From Rahnella ecdela (GTDB taxonomy: Bacteria; Pseudomonadota; Gammaproteobacteria; Enterobacterales; Enterobacteriaceae): DNA of 64,000 nucleotides. The stretch's first letter is position 1. Each line of letters starts with the position of its first letter. Of the stretch, positions 21,416 to 30,281 are shown piece after piece. The stretch spans positions 24,212 to 88,211 of the forward strand of contig NZ_JAFMOY010000113.1 of assembly GCF_019049625.1 (NCBI RefSeq). Direction: 5' to 3'. A program made the position numbers and the translations under genes. Under the pieces are notes generated by a model. The model saw nothing but the letters and a program-made list of their open reading frames with translations. It searched no databases and was not told the DNA's origin.

Positions 21416-22513
21416 TTACTTCACAGATTTACTGAACGCATCCACAGCCAGTATGGCGTTCGCCACGTCTTCGGCAGAAAGATTGCGATTCAGGTTACCC
21501 AGCGTATCGCCCTCGCCGCCTGCCAGTGCACCAACTTTCACCAGATTGGCAAACGATTCATTTTCCAGATGCATTTCTTTCAGCGTTGTTGGCATTTTGA
21601 TGGAACGGTAGAAACGCACATACTTCGCGATTTCTTCGTCAGGACGCTGTTCCAGCACCATTTGGGTCAGCGTTCCGTACGCCACTTTTTCGCCGTGGGT
21701 CAGATGATGAATGTCACCGGAAATCGCGGTAAAACCGTTGTGGATAGCATGCGCGCCTGCCAGACCGGCGTTTTCGAAACCGAGTCCGGAAAGCAACGTG
21801 TTAGCTTCCACCACGGCTTCCACCGCTGGCGTGACCAATTTCTGCTCCACCGAGGTATAAGCACTGTAACCATAGGTCAGCAGCGTTTTCTCGCAAGCTT
21901 CAGCGATTGCCATACCCGCAATCGTCGGGTCGCCGCCTACCATTGAGTGAGAATGCGAACGCAGAACAGCCTGCGCCTCAACAAACGTCGCCAGACCATC
22001 AGCAATACCGGAAGCAAACAAACGCACCGGGGCCTGCGCGCAGACATGCGTATCGACCAGCACCAGGTCCGGGTTTTTGTTATAGAAGCGGTAAGACTCG
22101 AACACGCCTTCGTCCGAATAGATAACGGACAGCGCGCTGCACGGTGCATCGGTTGAGGCGACAGTCGGTACAATCACCACATTTTGTTTGAGTTCATCAG
22201 CAATGGCTTTCACGGTATCGAGCGTTTTTCCGCCCCCGAGACCGACCACCACCTGTGTTCCGGCATCACGGGCAATGGCCGCAAGACGGGAAATTTCGTT
22301 CGCGGAAGCTTCTCCGTTAAAACGTTCATAATGGAATTCAACGTTGGCTTTTTTCAGTGAAGCTTTAACGCGATCACCGATAATTCCCCAGACGACATCA
22401 TCAGCTATCAGGAATGACTTTCCGCCCAAAGCCGGCAGATAATCCCCTAATTCATCCAGAACACCGCTGCCCTGAACGTATTTCCTTGGCGAAGAGAAGA
22501 TAAATTTACTCAT
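21416..22513 (-). CDS. gldA: Glycerol dehydrogenase
   Basis: Zn-dependent NAD+ oxidoreductase converting glycerol to dihydroxyacetone (also active on 1,2-propanediol and related diols in the family). At 365 residues it is full length (E. coli 367). The NAD-binding GLGGGKTLDT motif and the metal ligands (Asp in ASGIADGLAT, His in GAHAIHNGF, His in THGEKVAYG) are present. It stands alone, without the ptsA/fsa genes that accompany it in E. coli. Confidence 0.92.
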   Translation of the reverse strand: MSKFIFSSPRKYVQGSGVLDELGDYLPALGGKSFLIADDVVWGIIGDRVKASLKKANVEFHYERFNGEASANEISRLAAIARDAGTQVVVGLGGGKTLDTVKAIADELKQNVVIVPTVASTDAPCSALSVIYSDEGVFESYRFYNKNPDLVLVDTHVCAQAPVRLFASGIADGLATFVEAQAVLRSHSHSMVGGDPTIAGMAIAEACEKTLLTYGYSAYTSVEQKLVTPAVEAVVEANTLLSGLGFENAGLAGAHAIHNGFTAISGDIHHLTHGEKVAYGTLTQMVLEQRPDEEIAKYVRFYRSIKMPTTLKEMHLENESFANLVKVGALAGGEGDTLGNLNRNLSAEDVANAILAVDAFSKSVK

Positions 22514-22904
22514 GATAAAAACCTCTTTTCGTTGATAATGTTTACGTGAATGACTTCCCTGAGGGTACTCCAGCGCAGCACGAAGCCCAACCCTTTTAAT
22601 TCACATTAACAGCATGACTTGCAAAGAAAATTTTCAAATAATGAGGATGTTTAGAATATTAAGCGCAATTATTTTCCATCAATTTAATACCCCAAAATGA
22701 TTATATAAATTGGCATGATTTTCCCTCGGATTTACTCAACCAGTTGTTAGCTTTCATCTATTGAATACATCCATAAAAGCGACTTCCACTTATCAGTCAG
22801 TCCCGTAGAATTCACGTCATTGGCAGCACGTCGTAAGCAGTGGTCATTAGCCAGCTCGCTGTTAGCCATTCCATTAATATTCCAGACGTTAATAAGGGAA
22901 CAGC
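22514..22904. other. Intergenic region upstream of gldA
   Basis: About 390 bp between the divergent gldA and the small ORF at 22905. AT-rich in its middle (22620-22740), presumably carrying the gldA promoter. No RNA gene or clear operator recognised; long antisense reading here looks like chance. Confidence 0.4.
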
Positions 22905-23087
22905 ATGTATAACTTTCAGCGCTACAACGCCAAAGAACTGGCGCTTGCCTACATGAGCAGCAAACCACACGATTTTTCGCCAAATGAATTTTTACAGCAG
23001 TTGAAAGAGGTCGAAAAATCTTTCGACGCTGCGCTGAGAAACCCTCAGCAACACCCGCAGAACGGAATGCTGGTGAAGGCGTTTTGA
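22905..23087 (+). CDS. Small hypothetical protein
   Basis: Sixty-residue acidic-to-neutral helical protein with no signal peptide or membrane segment. It has a good ribosome site (AAGGGA, about 6 nt before the ATG) and helix-forming sequence (EFLQQLKEVEKSFDAAL). Family unknown to me. The competing 119-residue minus-strand frame has no ribosome site and Cys/Arg-rich composition, so the plus-strand reading is preferred. Confidence 0.5.
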   Translation: MYNFQRYNAKELALAYMSSKPHDFSPNEFLQQLKEVEKSFDAALRNPQQHPQNGMLVKAF

Positions 23088-23204
23088 TTGCCATCTTGGC
23101 CTTCATCAGTTGAGTACCGTGCGTTACCCTTGCTTTACCCTTTGAAGTTTTTTTGCAAGATCCTGTGTCTGGTTCAACTGCAAAATAAGATAATGTAAAA
23201 AAGC

Positions 23205-23230
23205 AAAAGCCCCGAATTATCGGGGCTTTT
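23205..23230 (-). terminator. Terminator after opgD (likely bidirectional)
   Basis: Perfect 10-bp stem AAAAGCCCCG / CGGGGCTTTT with a 6-nt loop, T-runs on both exits. It lies about 30 bp past the opgD stop and also downstream of the small ORF. Confidence 0.8.
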
Positions 23231-23260
23231 TGTCTTGTTGAATGACGTCTTACTAAGGGA

Positions 23261-24919
23261 CTACTTCGTCATCTGGCGGTCATCAATGTACTTGCGTTTT
23301 TCCGGCGCTGGCGGGAAATACTGATACAGCCAGGTTTCTGACAACGCGGTCTGCCCGTTGCGCAGGAACATGCGCAGCTCAACCGGAGCTACAGAATCGC
23401 TGTCCGGATACCAGTCGAACAGAATGCGATAGCCATCGAACGGCTGTACATACAGAATTTCGATGTTTTTGATTTTACCGTGAGAGACGTTGATGACCGG
23501 TTCGATACCTTTATCAGCAAACGCTTTCAGCTCACCACCGATGAAATCAATGGCGAAACGACGCGCCCAGACTTGCGGATAGTTCTCGCCCGGTGCCCAT
23601 CCTTCCGGGAAACCGCCCATACCGGTTCGCGTCGCCAGCACATTGGCCAGCGGACTGCGGTGCGGCGGCTCGGAACTCCAGTACAGCTTGTAACTGAAGC
23701 TGAATTCAGCCCCGGATTTCACCGGTTTTTCCGGTTGCCAGAAGCACACCACGTTATCCAGCGTTTCGCCGGTGGTCGGAATCTCCATCAGATTGACAGC
23801 GCCCTTCCCCCAGTCTCCGACCGGTTCGACCCACAGACTCGGACGCTTGTTGTACCAGCCAATCACGTCCTGATAATTGTTGAAATCATGATCAAGCTGC
23901 AACAGGCCAAATCCTTTCGGGCTGTTATCGCTGAAAGCATTGAACTGCAAACTTTGCGGGTTATTCAGTGGACGACAAATCCATTCACCAGAACCGGTCC
24001 ACATTTCCAGACGATCTGAATCATGAATTTGCGGATGAATGGTATCGCAGCGCCCGCGCTCACTGGTGCCACAGCTGAACATACTGGTCATCGGAGAAAT
24101 ACCCAGCTGTTTGATATCCTCGCGGGCATGCAGGTGATTTTCAATTTCCATGACGACGCGGGTCGGTTCGCAGCGGATCACGAATTTATAAGCACCCGTG
24201 ATACTCATACCGTCCAGCAATGCATAAACAGTAAATGTGGTATCGCCAGGTTTCGGAGTATCAAACCAGAACGCGGTGAAATCCGGGAACTCTTCCGGCT
24301 GGTCAGTGAAGGTATCCACCGCCACACCGCGGGCTGACAGGCCGTACTGATAGGTATCATCCACCGCACGGAAATAGCTGGCGCCCAGGAAAGAAACCAC
24401 GTCGCGGCGCGTCAGCTCCGGCGCTTTGTTGACTTTAAAACCGGCGAATCCGAGGTTAGAGAAGCCTTCCAGCTGTTTGGTATCCACACCTGCATCGTGA
24501 TAGTTAAACAGTTCCGGGCGGAAATGAATTTCACGCGCCAGATGTTTCACCGGATCCACGGAATACATGCGCACGCGGCGTTTAAAGCCCATACCGACGT
24601 GGAACAATTCCACATCCAGCTGGCGGTCTGGCAGACCATTCCACAGTGAATGTGCATGATCGTACTGAATAGCGTTGTAAGCCTGGGGTGTCAGTTCAGC
24701 CAGCGTTTTAGGCAATGGCTGCGGTGCGCCACCGTAGGGCTTATCCGCCAAATCTTTCGCCATTTTTTTCAGCGCATTGAAATCAAACGGCAATTCGCCG
24801 CCGTCTGCCACATTCGCCTCTGCCGCTTCTGCGGAACGGGTGAACAGTGTGGACATTGCCGGCACACCACACCAGGCGGCGAATGCCATAGATGCTTTAA
24901 TAAATGCTCTTCGTTCCAT
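23261..24919 (-). CDS. opgD: Glucan biosynthesis protein D (periplasmic glucans)
   Basis: Periplasmic protein controlling the backbone structure of osmoregulated periplasmic glucans. It aligns by eye along its length with E. coli OpgD (MdoD). The start at 24919 gives [10 protein letters not shown], a twin-arginine signal (RRAFIK), cleaved after SAEA; an AGGAAA lies about 11 nt upstream. An in-frame start at 24967 would push the Tat motif 16 residues inward and is less likely. Length is 552 residues against 551 in E. coli. Conserved blocks include [20 protein letters not shown] and [20 protein letters not shown], split by family glycans-binding regions. The gene is monocistronic. Confidence 0.93.
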   Translation of the reverse strand: MERRAFIKASMAFAAWCGVPAMSTLFTRSAEAAEANVADGGELPFDFNALKKMAKDLADKPYGGAPQPLPKTLAELTPQAYNAIQYDHAHSLWNGLPDRQLDVELFHVGMGFKRRVRMYSVDPVKHLAREIHFRPELFNYHDAGVDTKQLEGFSNLGFAGFKVNKAPELTRRDVVSFLGASYFRAVDDTYQYGLSARGVAVDTFTDQPEEFPDFTAFWFDTPKPGDTTFTVYALLDGMSITGAYKFVIRCEPTRVVMEIENHLHAREDIKQLGISPMTSMFSCGTSERGRCDTIHPQIHDSDRLEMWTGSGEWICRPLNNPQSLQFNAFSDNSPKGFGLLQLDHDFNNYQDVIGWYNKRPSLWVEPVGDWGKGAVNLMEIPTTGETLDNVVCFWQPEKPVKSGAEFSFSYKLYWSSEPPHRSPLANVLATRTGMGGFPEGWAPGENYPQVWARRFAIDFIGGELKAFADKGIEPVINVSHGKIKNIEILYVQPFDGYRILFDWYPDSDSVAPVELRMFLRNGQTALSETWLYQYFPPAPEKRKYIDDRQMTK

Positions 24920-25510
24920 GCCAGAATCGTTTCCTGTACTGGGCAAAAAATCTGGGAACTTCGTCACAAAACGCAGTCCCCGCGTAGTCAGTATTTTCTG
25001 ACCCTAAGGCTAACGTAAAATTCACAAGCCGAGTACAAGAAATTGAATGCATTCAGCTAATATTTTGCTTGAAAAAGTCAGCGCATATGACTGTGCTCAT
25101 GCCGCGTATGGCAGGGGCTGAGGCGGTTTTTGGAAACGGAAACTCCAGTAACAATTACAGCCACTATTTGATGATAAAGCCGTGGCGAATTTAGGAGCAT
25201 TCTGTTACCGGAGCCTTACTATTCTTCAACTCGCAGACAAGCAGACAATATAACACCGGCGTCTGTAGGGATAAGACTCCCGGTAAAGCCTATGTTCAAG
25301 AGATAAACTGAATTCGGATTATATACACGAATTATTAATAATACCGCCACAGACATTTATTATCTGTTAAGTGAATATATTAATTTCATACATTATCCTG
25401 ATGATTACATTTAATTTGGATTAAATTTTAATACTACGGCGGAGATCAATAATGTGTATTCCTATGCGAATATCATAAGACCTTATCAATGAAATATAAG
25501 GTCAGAACAA
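24920..25510. other. Intergenic region between opgD and T6SS module
   Basis: About 590 bp. From roughly 25300 the base composition drops to strongly AT-rich, which continues through the next genes and marks the left edge of an acquired segment. I see no tRNA, integrase, terminal repeat or VgrG/PAAR remnant. Confidence 0.45.
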
Positions 25511-26425
25511 ATGAAGGATGAACTGGGAGTCCCTGTGCCGGTAGATGAACTCAGGGGAACGGCGGCCGGGTATTTTGGTGATTACCTGCGGGGCAACGTT
25601 CCTGTTAATCAACTTATACCTAAACATGAGTATATACAGGACACAATAGGGTTGGAGAGCGCGTTTAATAAAAACAATCAACATTTAATGTTACTGACAC
25701 TTGAAGAGGCCGACTCGGTCCTGAATCAATTACTCACGGGAATTGATTCTACCGCAACATACGCAGGAAATATAAAAGATGGCAACACCGGCCTCAAAAA
25801 CATCAAAAACCTCACAACGTATTATAACGATTCTAACAAACTCGTTTTCAATTTTAAAGGTTTAGGCATTAAAGCAATCCTCTACAAAATTAAAGGAGTC
25901 GAATATGTGAAAATTACCGGCCGCGCAGGTATCCGCAGGATTCTTAAAGGTACCCGATATGCCATTAATAACCCACAGGTGCTTGAATTAGGCATAGGTA
26001 AAGCGGGGATAAACTCTGGGATTATCTCGGGCATACACTTCAGTATTTGGTTTTCGCTTGCATACAGAACCATAGAGTTAATATTCAAAGATGAGTATAA
26101 CATTGTGGATTTCATTGGCGACATTACCATGGATATGGCAAAAGTTATTGCAATCGTCTTCGTGACAAAATTAATGGTATTAGCAGGAGGATGGTTAATT
26201 ACTGCAGCAACAACTGTCGTTATTCCTGTTGCGTTGGGTATCGTTGCGATAGTGGTTATCGGTGTTGTCATCACTTATTCCTTAGATACTATTGACCGGC
26301 ATATGAAACTTTCAGAAAAATTAAAGAAAATGATTAAAGATGGCTTAGCTGAAAGAAATTCAATTGAGAAGTGGAATTTAATGCACCACTCGCCTTTTAA
26401 CTCATCTTTACACTTCGGAGGCTAG
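25511..26425 (+). CDS. Candidate membrane-active T6SS effector (YafU-like C-terminus)
   Basis: Protein of 304 residues. Residues 1-50 are soluble (VPVPVDELRGTAAGYFGDYL), residues 100-165 form a basic beta-rich domain (FNFKGLGIKAILYKIKGVEY), and residues 170-192, 209-229 and 230-257 are hydrophobic, as in pore-forming or inner-membrane toxins. There is no signal peptide and no PAAR, MIX or Rhs motif. The last 45 residues are again charged. The gene is AT-rich compared with its neighbours. Its stop abuts the ATG of a small membrane protein, and an hcp gene converges on the pair, so I infer an Hcp-delivered effector with its immunity protein. Toxic activity is not proven by sequence. Confidence 0.6.
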   Translation: MKDELGVPVPVDELRGTAAGYFGDYLRGNVPVNQLIPKHEYIQDTIGLESAFNKNNQHLMLLTLEEADSVLNQLLTGIDSTATYAGNIKDGNTGLKNIKNLTTYYNDSNKLVFNFKGLGIKAILYKIKGVEYVKITGRAGIRRILKGTRYAINNPQVLELGIGKAGINSGIISGIHFSIWFSLAYRTIELIFKDEYNIVDFIGDITMDMAKVIAIVFVTKLMVLAGGWLITAATTVVIPVALGIVAIVVIGVVITYSLDTIDRHMKLSEKLKKMIKDGLAERNSIEKWNLMHHSPFNSSLHFGG

Positions 26426-26908
26426 ATGCCAATCAGGAATTTTATCGTCATCCTCATTTTCACACTAATTTTTCCTGTTACACTCTTTTTCCTTTATAAA
26501 TTTTGCCTGGTAGATGCCATGCTGTTATTCAGGTTCAGCGATGCCATTTACTTCAACTGGCGAGTTTTCCCAATATTGACCACGATACCTATGGCAGTAT
26601 ATTTTGAAGTTCTGTTTGTTAGTTGCTTTTTCACCAAAAATAAAAAGGCAAGCCCTGCATTAGAGAAGTACATTTTACGTATGACAGCGATAACCGTTTT
26701 AATGTTTTTCCCTGTATTGCTGGCATGCCCGCTTGTTAACTTAGGATTTGCTTTCTCCTCTTATCATAACTGTGCTGTTGGTGGAGCTTTTACCGGAGTT
26801 TTCTATGTTAAGGATGAAAACCAGTGTTACACACTCACCGGAGTTAAATCCTGGAATAAGAGTCACGAGAAATTTAATCTGGAACATAAGCTTGGAATAG
26901 ATGACTAG
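26426..26908 (+). CDS. DUF1240-like membrane protein, candidate immunity protein
   Basis: Protein of 160 residues with four likely membrane segments: about 5-27, 45-71, 89-112 and a short one near 113-121. The FSDAIYFNW and FYVKDENQC blocks recall the DUF1240 family of small Yersinia-type membrane proteins. The GGAGG ribosome site lies inside the last codons of the preceding gene, and the ATG follows its stop directly, so the two are translationally coupled. A multi-spanning inner-membrane immunity protein fits a membrane-targeting toxin. Confidence 0.6.
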   Translation: MPIRNFIVILIFTLIFPVTLFFLYKFCLVDAMLLFRFSDAIYFNWRVFPILTTIPMAVYFEVLFVSCFFTKNKKASPALEKYILRMTAITVLMFFPVLLACPLVNLGFAFSSYHNCAVGGAFTGVFYVKDENQCYTLTGVKSWNKSHEKFNLEHKLGIDD

Positions 26909-26924
26909 AAGTGCCGGACTTCAG

Positions 26925-26958
26925 GCCTGACAGGTGATAAACCGCTCACCCGTCAGGC
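26925..26958. terminator. Bidirectional terminator between immunity gene and hcp
   Basis: Stem GCCTGAC/GTCAGGC (26925-26931 with 26952-26958) continued by GGTGA/TCACC inside after one mismatch, with an 8-nt loop. It sits in the 59-bp gap between convergent genes. Confidence 0.65.
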
Positions 26959-26967
26959 ATTTGAATT

Positions 26968-27447
26968 TTACATCACTCTGTCATTCCATAAACTATATGC
27001 ACTAGTTCCCGCTGAAACATGTTCCCATGTAATCGTTTCATAGGAGAAAGTAATGGCTTCCTGTGGCTGTCCTTGGCTATCGTGAAGAACATGCGGAAGC
27101 AAAATATGCAAATCGGTAATTCTCGCACCTGTTAACTTGAATTTATAAAATAGCTCGTTAATATCAAATTGATTTATGCGGTACACGTCAATATCACAGG
27201 TGAGAACTTCATTTTCGGAAATTGCTTTCCCAATTAATGGGGAGGACTTATCCAACGGTTTAGTGATAATGACCGGATGGTGTGCAGCATTCTGTTCACG
27301 TGAAATCGAGTGGCTTAATTCATAAACCATGATCTGATCTAAATGGGCTAATTGTGCTTTGTTGCCAATAGAGTCCAGCGACGAGCATCCTGATGATATT
27401 AACCCCTGAGTTTTACCATTTAGAGTTAGATAGATTTCATTAGCCAT
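26968..27447 (-). CDS. hcp: Hcp-family type VI secretion tube protein (orphan)
   Basis: Protein of 159 residues. The N-terminus MANEIYLTLNGKTQGLISSG followed by CSSLDSIGNK is characteristic of the enteric Hcp1-type tube protein, and KPLDKSSPLIGKAI and ITFSYETITWEH further match the family. Hcp hexamers stack as the inner tube and can carry small effectors in their lumen. There are no other T6SS structural genes (tss/tag, vgrG) in the window, so this is an auxiliary hcp that would depend on an apparatus encoded elsewhere. Ribosome site weak. Confidence 0.88.
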   Translation of the reverse strand: MANEIYLTLNGKTQGLISSGCSSLDSIGNKAQLAHLDQIMVYELSHSISREQNAAHHPVIITKPLDKSSPLIGKAISENEVLTCDIDVYRINQFDINELFYKFKLTGARITDLHILLPHVLHDSQGQPQEAITFSYETITWEHVSAGTSAYSLWNDRVM

Positions 27448-27742
27448 AAGGTTATTTCTTTAAGTTTAATATTTTACAAAAAAATATTTCCATCCCGAAT
27501 AATAAGTCATATTAATGTTTATAATTCATAGTAAGCATGAAGCCGGATGAATATAACATCCATTCATTAGTTAAACTGTGACAAAAAGCTAAAACAAATT
27601 TTCTTAGTTAATTTTTAACCTCATGGTTCGCAGTAAAATAAGATATTAAATTATTATGTCGTTGCTATCAGCAATCCCAGCCCTGCCATGCTAAATTGTT
27701 ATTGTTCTGTAATTCCTATGCTTCACATATTGAGGTTAACGC

Positions 27743-29143
27743 ATGTCAGATGAACCTATCCAGCAAAAAGCACGGGCGTTGTACGCTCAGCTCACCGGCG
27801 AGATTTCACTTCCCTGCTCGCTTCATATTAACGGCGCAGGAAATCTGACATCTTATTATCCGGTTACGCCGCTCATCACCGCGTCTGTCGCATTAGCCGT
27901 GATGGCGTTAACGCGTTTACTGGCGCTTCAAGACGGCGGACACGAAACCGTTACAGTCGACCGGCGGCTTGCGTCGCTTTGGTGTAAAACCAGTATAAAA
28001 CCAGAGGGTTGGGAAATCCCGCCCGCGTGGGACAGTCTGGCGGGGGATTACGCCACCGCTGATGGCTGGATCCGGCTGCATACCAATGCTCCGGCGCATC
28101 GCAAAGTGGTGGAATCCCTGCTCGGTAAGGCGCAAAACCGCGAAGCCCTGGCACAGCGGGTAATAATGTGGAAAAAGGCTGAACTGGAACAGGCCGTGGT
28201 TCTGGCGGGCGGATGCGCCGCGCAGATGCTCAGCCCGGATGAATGGCAGCAGCATGTGCAGGGGAAATCCCTGCAAAATGAGCCGTTGTTTCAGCGCTCT
28301 TTATCCCCTGCCACGGCACTACCTGAGTGGGCGTTATCCCGTGAAAAGCCGCTGGCAGGCATAAAAGTTCTCGACCTGACTCGGATTATCGCCGGGCCCG
28401 TCGCCACACGTTTTCTGGCCGGACTAGGCGCGGATGTGCTGCGTATCGATCCCTTCGGCTGGGATGAAACCAGTCAGGAAGCTGACCTCACATTAGGCAA
28501 ACACTGCGCCCGGCTCAATCTGCATAACCCGCAGGACCGTCATCGTTTCGAAGAATTATTACGCGATGCGGATGTGATCGTCCATGGCTACCGTGCCGGT
28601 GCGTTGCATAAACTCGGCTATGGCAGCGAGCAGCGCCGTGCGATCGCGCCGGGTGTGGTGGATGTTTGTCTGAATGCCTATGGCTGGAGCGGGCCGTGGC
28701 GCGAGCGGCGCGGCTTTGACAGTCTGGTGCAGATGAGTTGCGGTATTGCACAACAGGGAATGACACTGTCAGGCAGTAATAAACCGGTGCCTTTACCGGT
28801 TCAGGCGCTCGATCACACCACCGGTTATCTGATGGCGGCAGCAGTTTTGCAGGGTTTAGCGCAACGAATGGAAAACGGTCAGGGCAGCGAATCCCGCCTG
28901 TCGCTAGCACGTACCGCACGGGAACTGATGGAAAACGGTGCAACAGCCGTCAGCGACGAACCGCTGACTGAATCCGCACATCAGGCCGACTTCTCACCTG
29001 AACAGGAAATCACTGTCTGGGGCAATGCACGACGTTTACTTGCGCCCGTCTGGCTGGAAAACACCTTGCTGCAATGGCATCTACCGGCATTACCGCTCGG
29101 TTCTGCCTCTGCCAGCTGGCAATCCGATTCGTCGGGAAAATGA
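27743..29143 (+). CDS. Class III CoA-transferase (CaiB/BaiF family)
   Basis: Protein of 466 residues. The C-terminal two thirds carry the family III CoA-transferase domain (GIKVLDLTRIIAGPVATRFLA split by the usual AGPVA loop, then GLGADVLRID and the catalytic Asp region RGFDSLVQMSCG). The N-terminal 190 residues are a less conserved extension seen in some bacterial members. The acyl-CoA substrate is unknown; no acyl-CoA ligase or hydratase is adjacent. A GAGG ribosome site precedes the ATG. It converges on the AraC gene with 23 bp between stops. Confidence 0.82.
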   Translation: MSDEPIQQKARALYAQLTGEISLPCSLHINGAGNLTSYYPVTPLITASVALAVMALTRLLALQDGGHETVTVDRRLASLWCKTSIKPEGWEIPPAWDSLAGDYATADGWIRLHTNAPAHRKVVESLLGKAQNREALAQRVIMWKKAELEQAVVLAGGCAAQMLSPDEWQQHVQGKSLQNEPLFQRSLSPATALPEWALSREKPLAGIKVLDLTRIIAGPVATRFLAGLGADVLRIDPFGWDETSQEADLTLGKHCARLNLHNPQDRHRFEELLRDADVIVHGYRAGALHKLGYGSEQRRAIAPGVVDVCLNAYGWSGPWRERRGFDSLVQMSCGIAQQGMTLSGSNKPVPLPVQALDHTTGYLMAAAVLQGLAQRMENGQGSESRLSLARTARELMENGATAVSDEPLTESAHQADFSPEQEITVWGNARRLLAPVWLENTLLQWHLPALPLGSASASWQSDSSGK

Positions 29144-29166
29144 GGTTTGACGCGGTCTGGTCACCT

Positions 29167-30018
29167 TTAAGACAACAATGAAAACGCCGCTTTGCGATAT
29201 TGCAGCGGTGTTTTGCCAATCATTTTCTTGAAACGGGTGATGAAGTACGGGGCGTCTGAAAAGCCGCATTGCAACCCAATTTCTTCGACCGAACGGTCGG
29301 TTGAGCGCAGCAGTTCGCAGGCGCGCTTGACCCGCCGCGTGGCGAGGTAATCCTGAATCGAGCCCCCGGTTTCCTGCCCGAATACCCGCGATATATAGCT
29401 TTCAGAAAGACCAAGAGCCGCCGCAAGGTCTGCCAGTGAAAACTTCTGCACGTAATTTTCTTCTATCCACTGCATCACTTTCGAGGCCGTTGTGCGGCTG
29501 ATGGTTTTCGGCTGCCCGTCTTCCGCAGGCATAAAGACCATCAGTTGCAGGATTAACAGGGTGATTTCTTCCCACTGATCCGCCTGCGATTCGGACAGCT
29601 GATTAAACTGTTCGAGGATCACTTCAATATGGCTGGCGTGTTCGCTCAGATCGAAAATAGGCGCGGCGCGGTCGGCATCCCATAAACTGGCGAAGCGTCT
29701 GCGACGCTGGGGGAAAGATTGCAGACAACCATCCAGCAGCTGGTGATCGAGATGGATTGTTGTGCGCAGATAGGCGTTTTTCTCGTCTGCTTCCACAAAA
29801 ACTTTATGCAGTTTGAAGGGTGGAAAGACAAACATCCGGCCAGGCCGCAGCGTGTATTGCTGGTTATCAACAATCACAATGCCATAGCCCTGACTGACAA
29901 AAAGTAATTCCAGGCACTGATGCCAGTGAAAATAATTAGCGCTTCCGCGGTTCATCCGGTTAAAAGAAACCTGACGTTCGTTAAGGGCAATACGTTCGAG
30001 ATAATCAGATGCCGGCAT
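29167..30018 (-). CDS. AraC-family regulator of the DUF2264/GH88 cluster
   Basis: Protein of 283 residues with an N-terminal cupin sensor (NYFHWHQCLELLFVSQGYG, LRPGRMFVFPPFKLHKV) and a C-terminal AraC HTH pair (LAAALGLSESYISRVF and IGLQCGFSDAPYFITRFKKM). This cupin-AraC form is typical of regulators sensing sugars or oligosaccharides. It is divergent from the DUF2264 gene across about 260 bp that contains a palindrome at 30215-30231, making it the likely activator of the cluster. Confidence 0.87.
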   Translation of the reverse strand: MPASDYLERIALNERQVSFNRMNRGSANYFHWHQCLELLFVSQGYGIVIVDNQQYTLRPGRMFVFPPFKLHKVFVEADEKNAYLRTTIHLDHQLLDGCLQSFPQRRRRFASLWDADRAAPIFDLSEHASHIEVILEQFNQLSESQADQWEEITLLILQLMVFMPAEDGQPKTISRTTASKVMQWIEENYVQKFSLADLAAALGLSESYISRVFGQETGGSIQDYLATRRVKRACELLRSTDRSVEEIGLQCGFSDAPYFITRFKKMIGKTPLQYRKAAFSLLS

Positions 30019-30190
30019 TATGGTGGATCCCCCTTCATGGTTTTTTACGTCTTTTTATTCAGGACAACAAAACACAATTTTCAGTCTGATTTTTATAATT
30101 TAAGCCCTTTTACCCGCCATTTAATAAGCACAATTTCAAAAATCACGCCATTCTGTGAAGCAGTTAACAATCAGCGCCGTTCACTTCTCT

Positions 30191-30233
30191 ATATTTCAAT
30201 CTCAATGCAGAGAATTGAAATAATATTTCAAAT
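30191..30233. promoter_or_regulatory. Candidate operator between araC-type gene and DUF2264 cluster
   Basis: Perfect palindrome TTGAAATAATATTTCAA (30215-30231). An ATATTTCAA-like half site also occurs at 30191-30199, 33 bp upstream in direct orientation. The pattern suits an AraC-type or other regulator of the rightward operon. Binding is inferred only. Confidence 0.4.
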
Positions 30234-30281
30234 TAATAAACCCCTATTTCTGGTTCCCACTCAGTCTCCGGGAGAGTCTTG

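Noticed and set aside
22747..23106. 119-codon minus-strand frame upstream of gldA
   Set aside because: No ribosome site, Cys/Arg-rich; overlaps the better-supported 60-codon plus-strand gene.
23480..24019. 179-codon plus-strand frame inside opgD
   Set aside because: Antisense to a gene that aligns throughout with OpgD; no ribosome site.
25511..26425. Colicin with N-terminal receptor and translocation domains
   Set aside because: Only 304 residues, without Gly-rich translocation or long coiled-coil receptor regions; the neighbouring hcp favours T6SS delivery.
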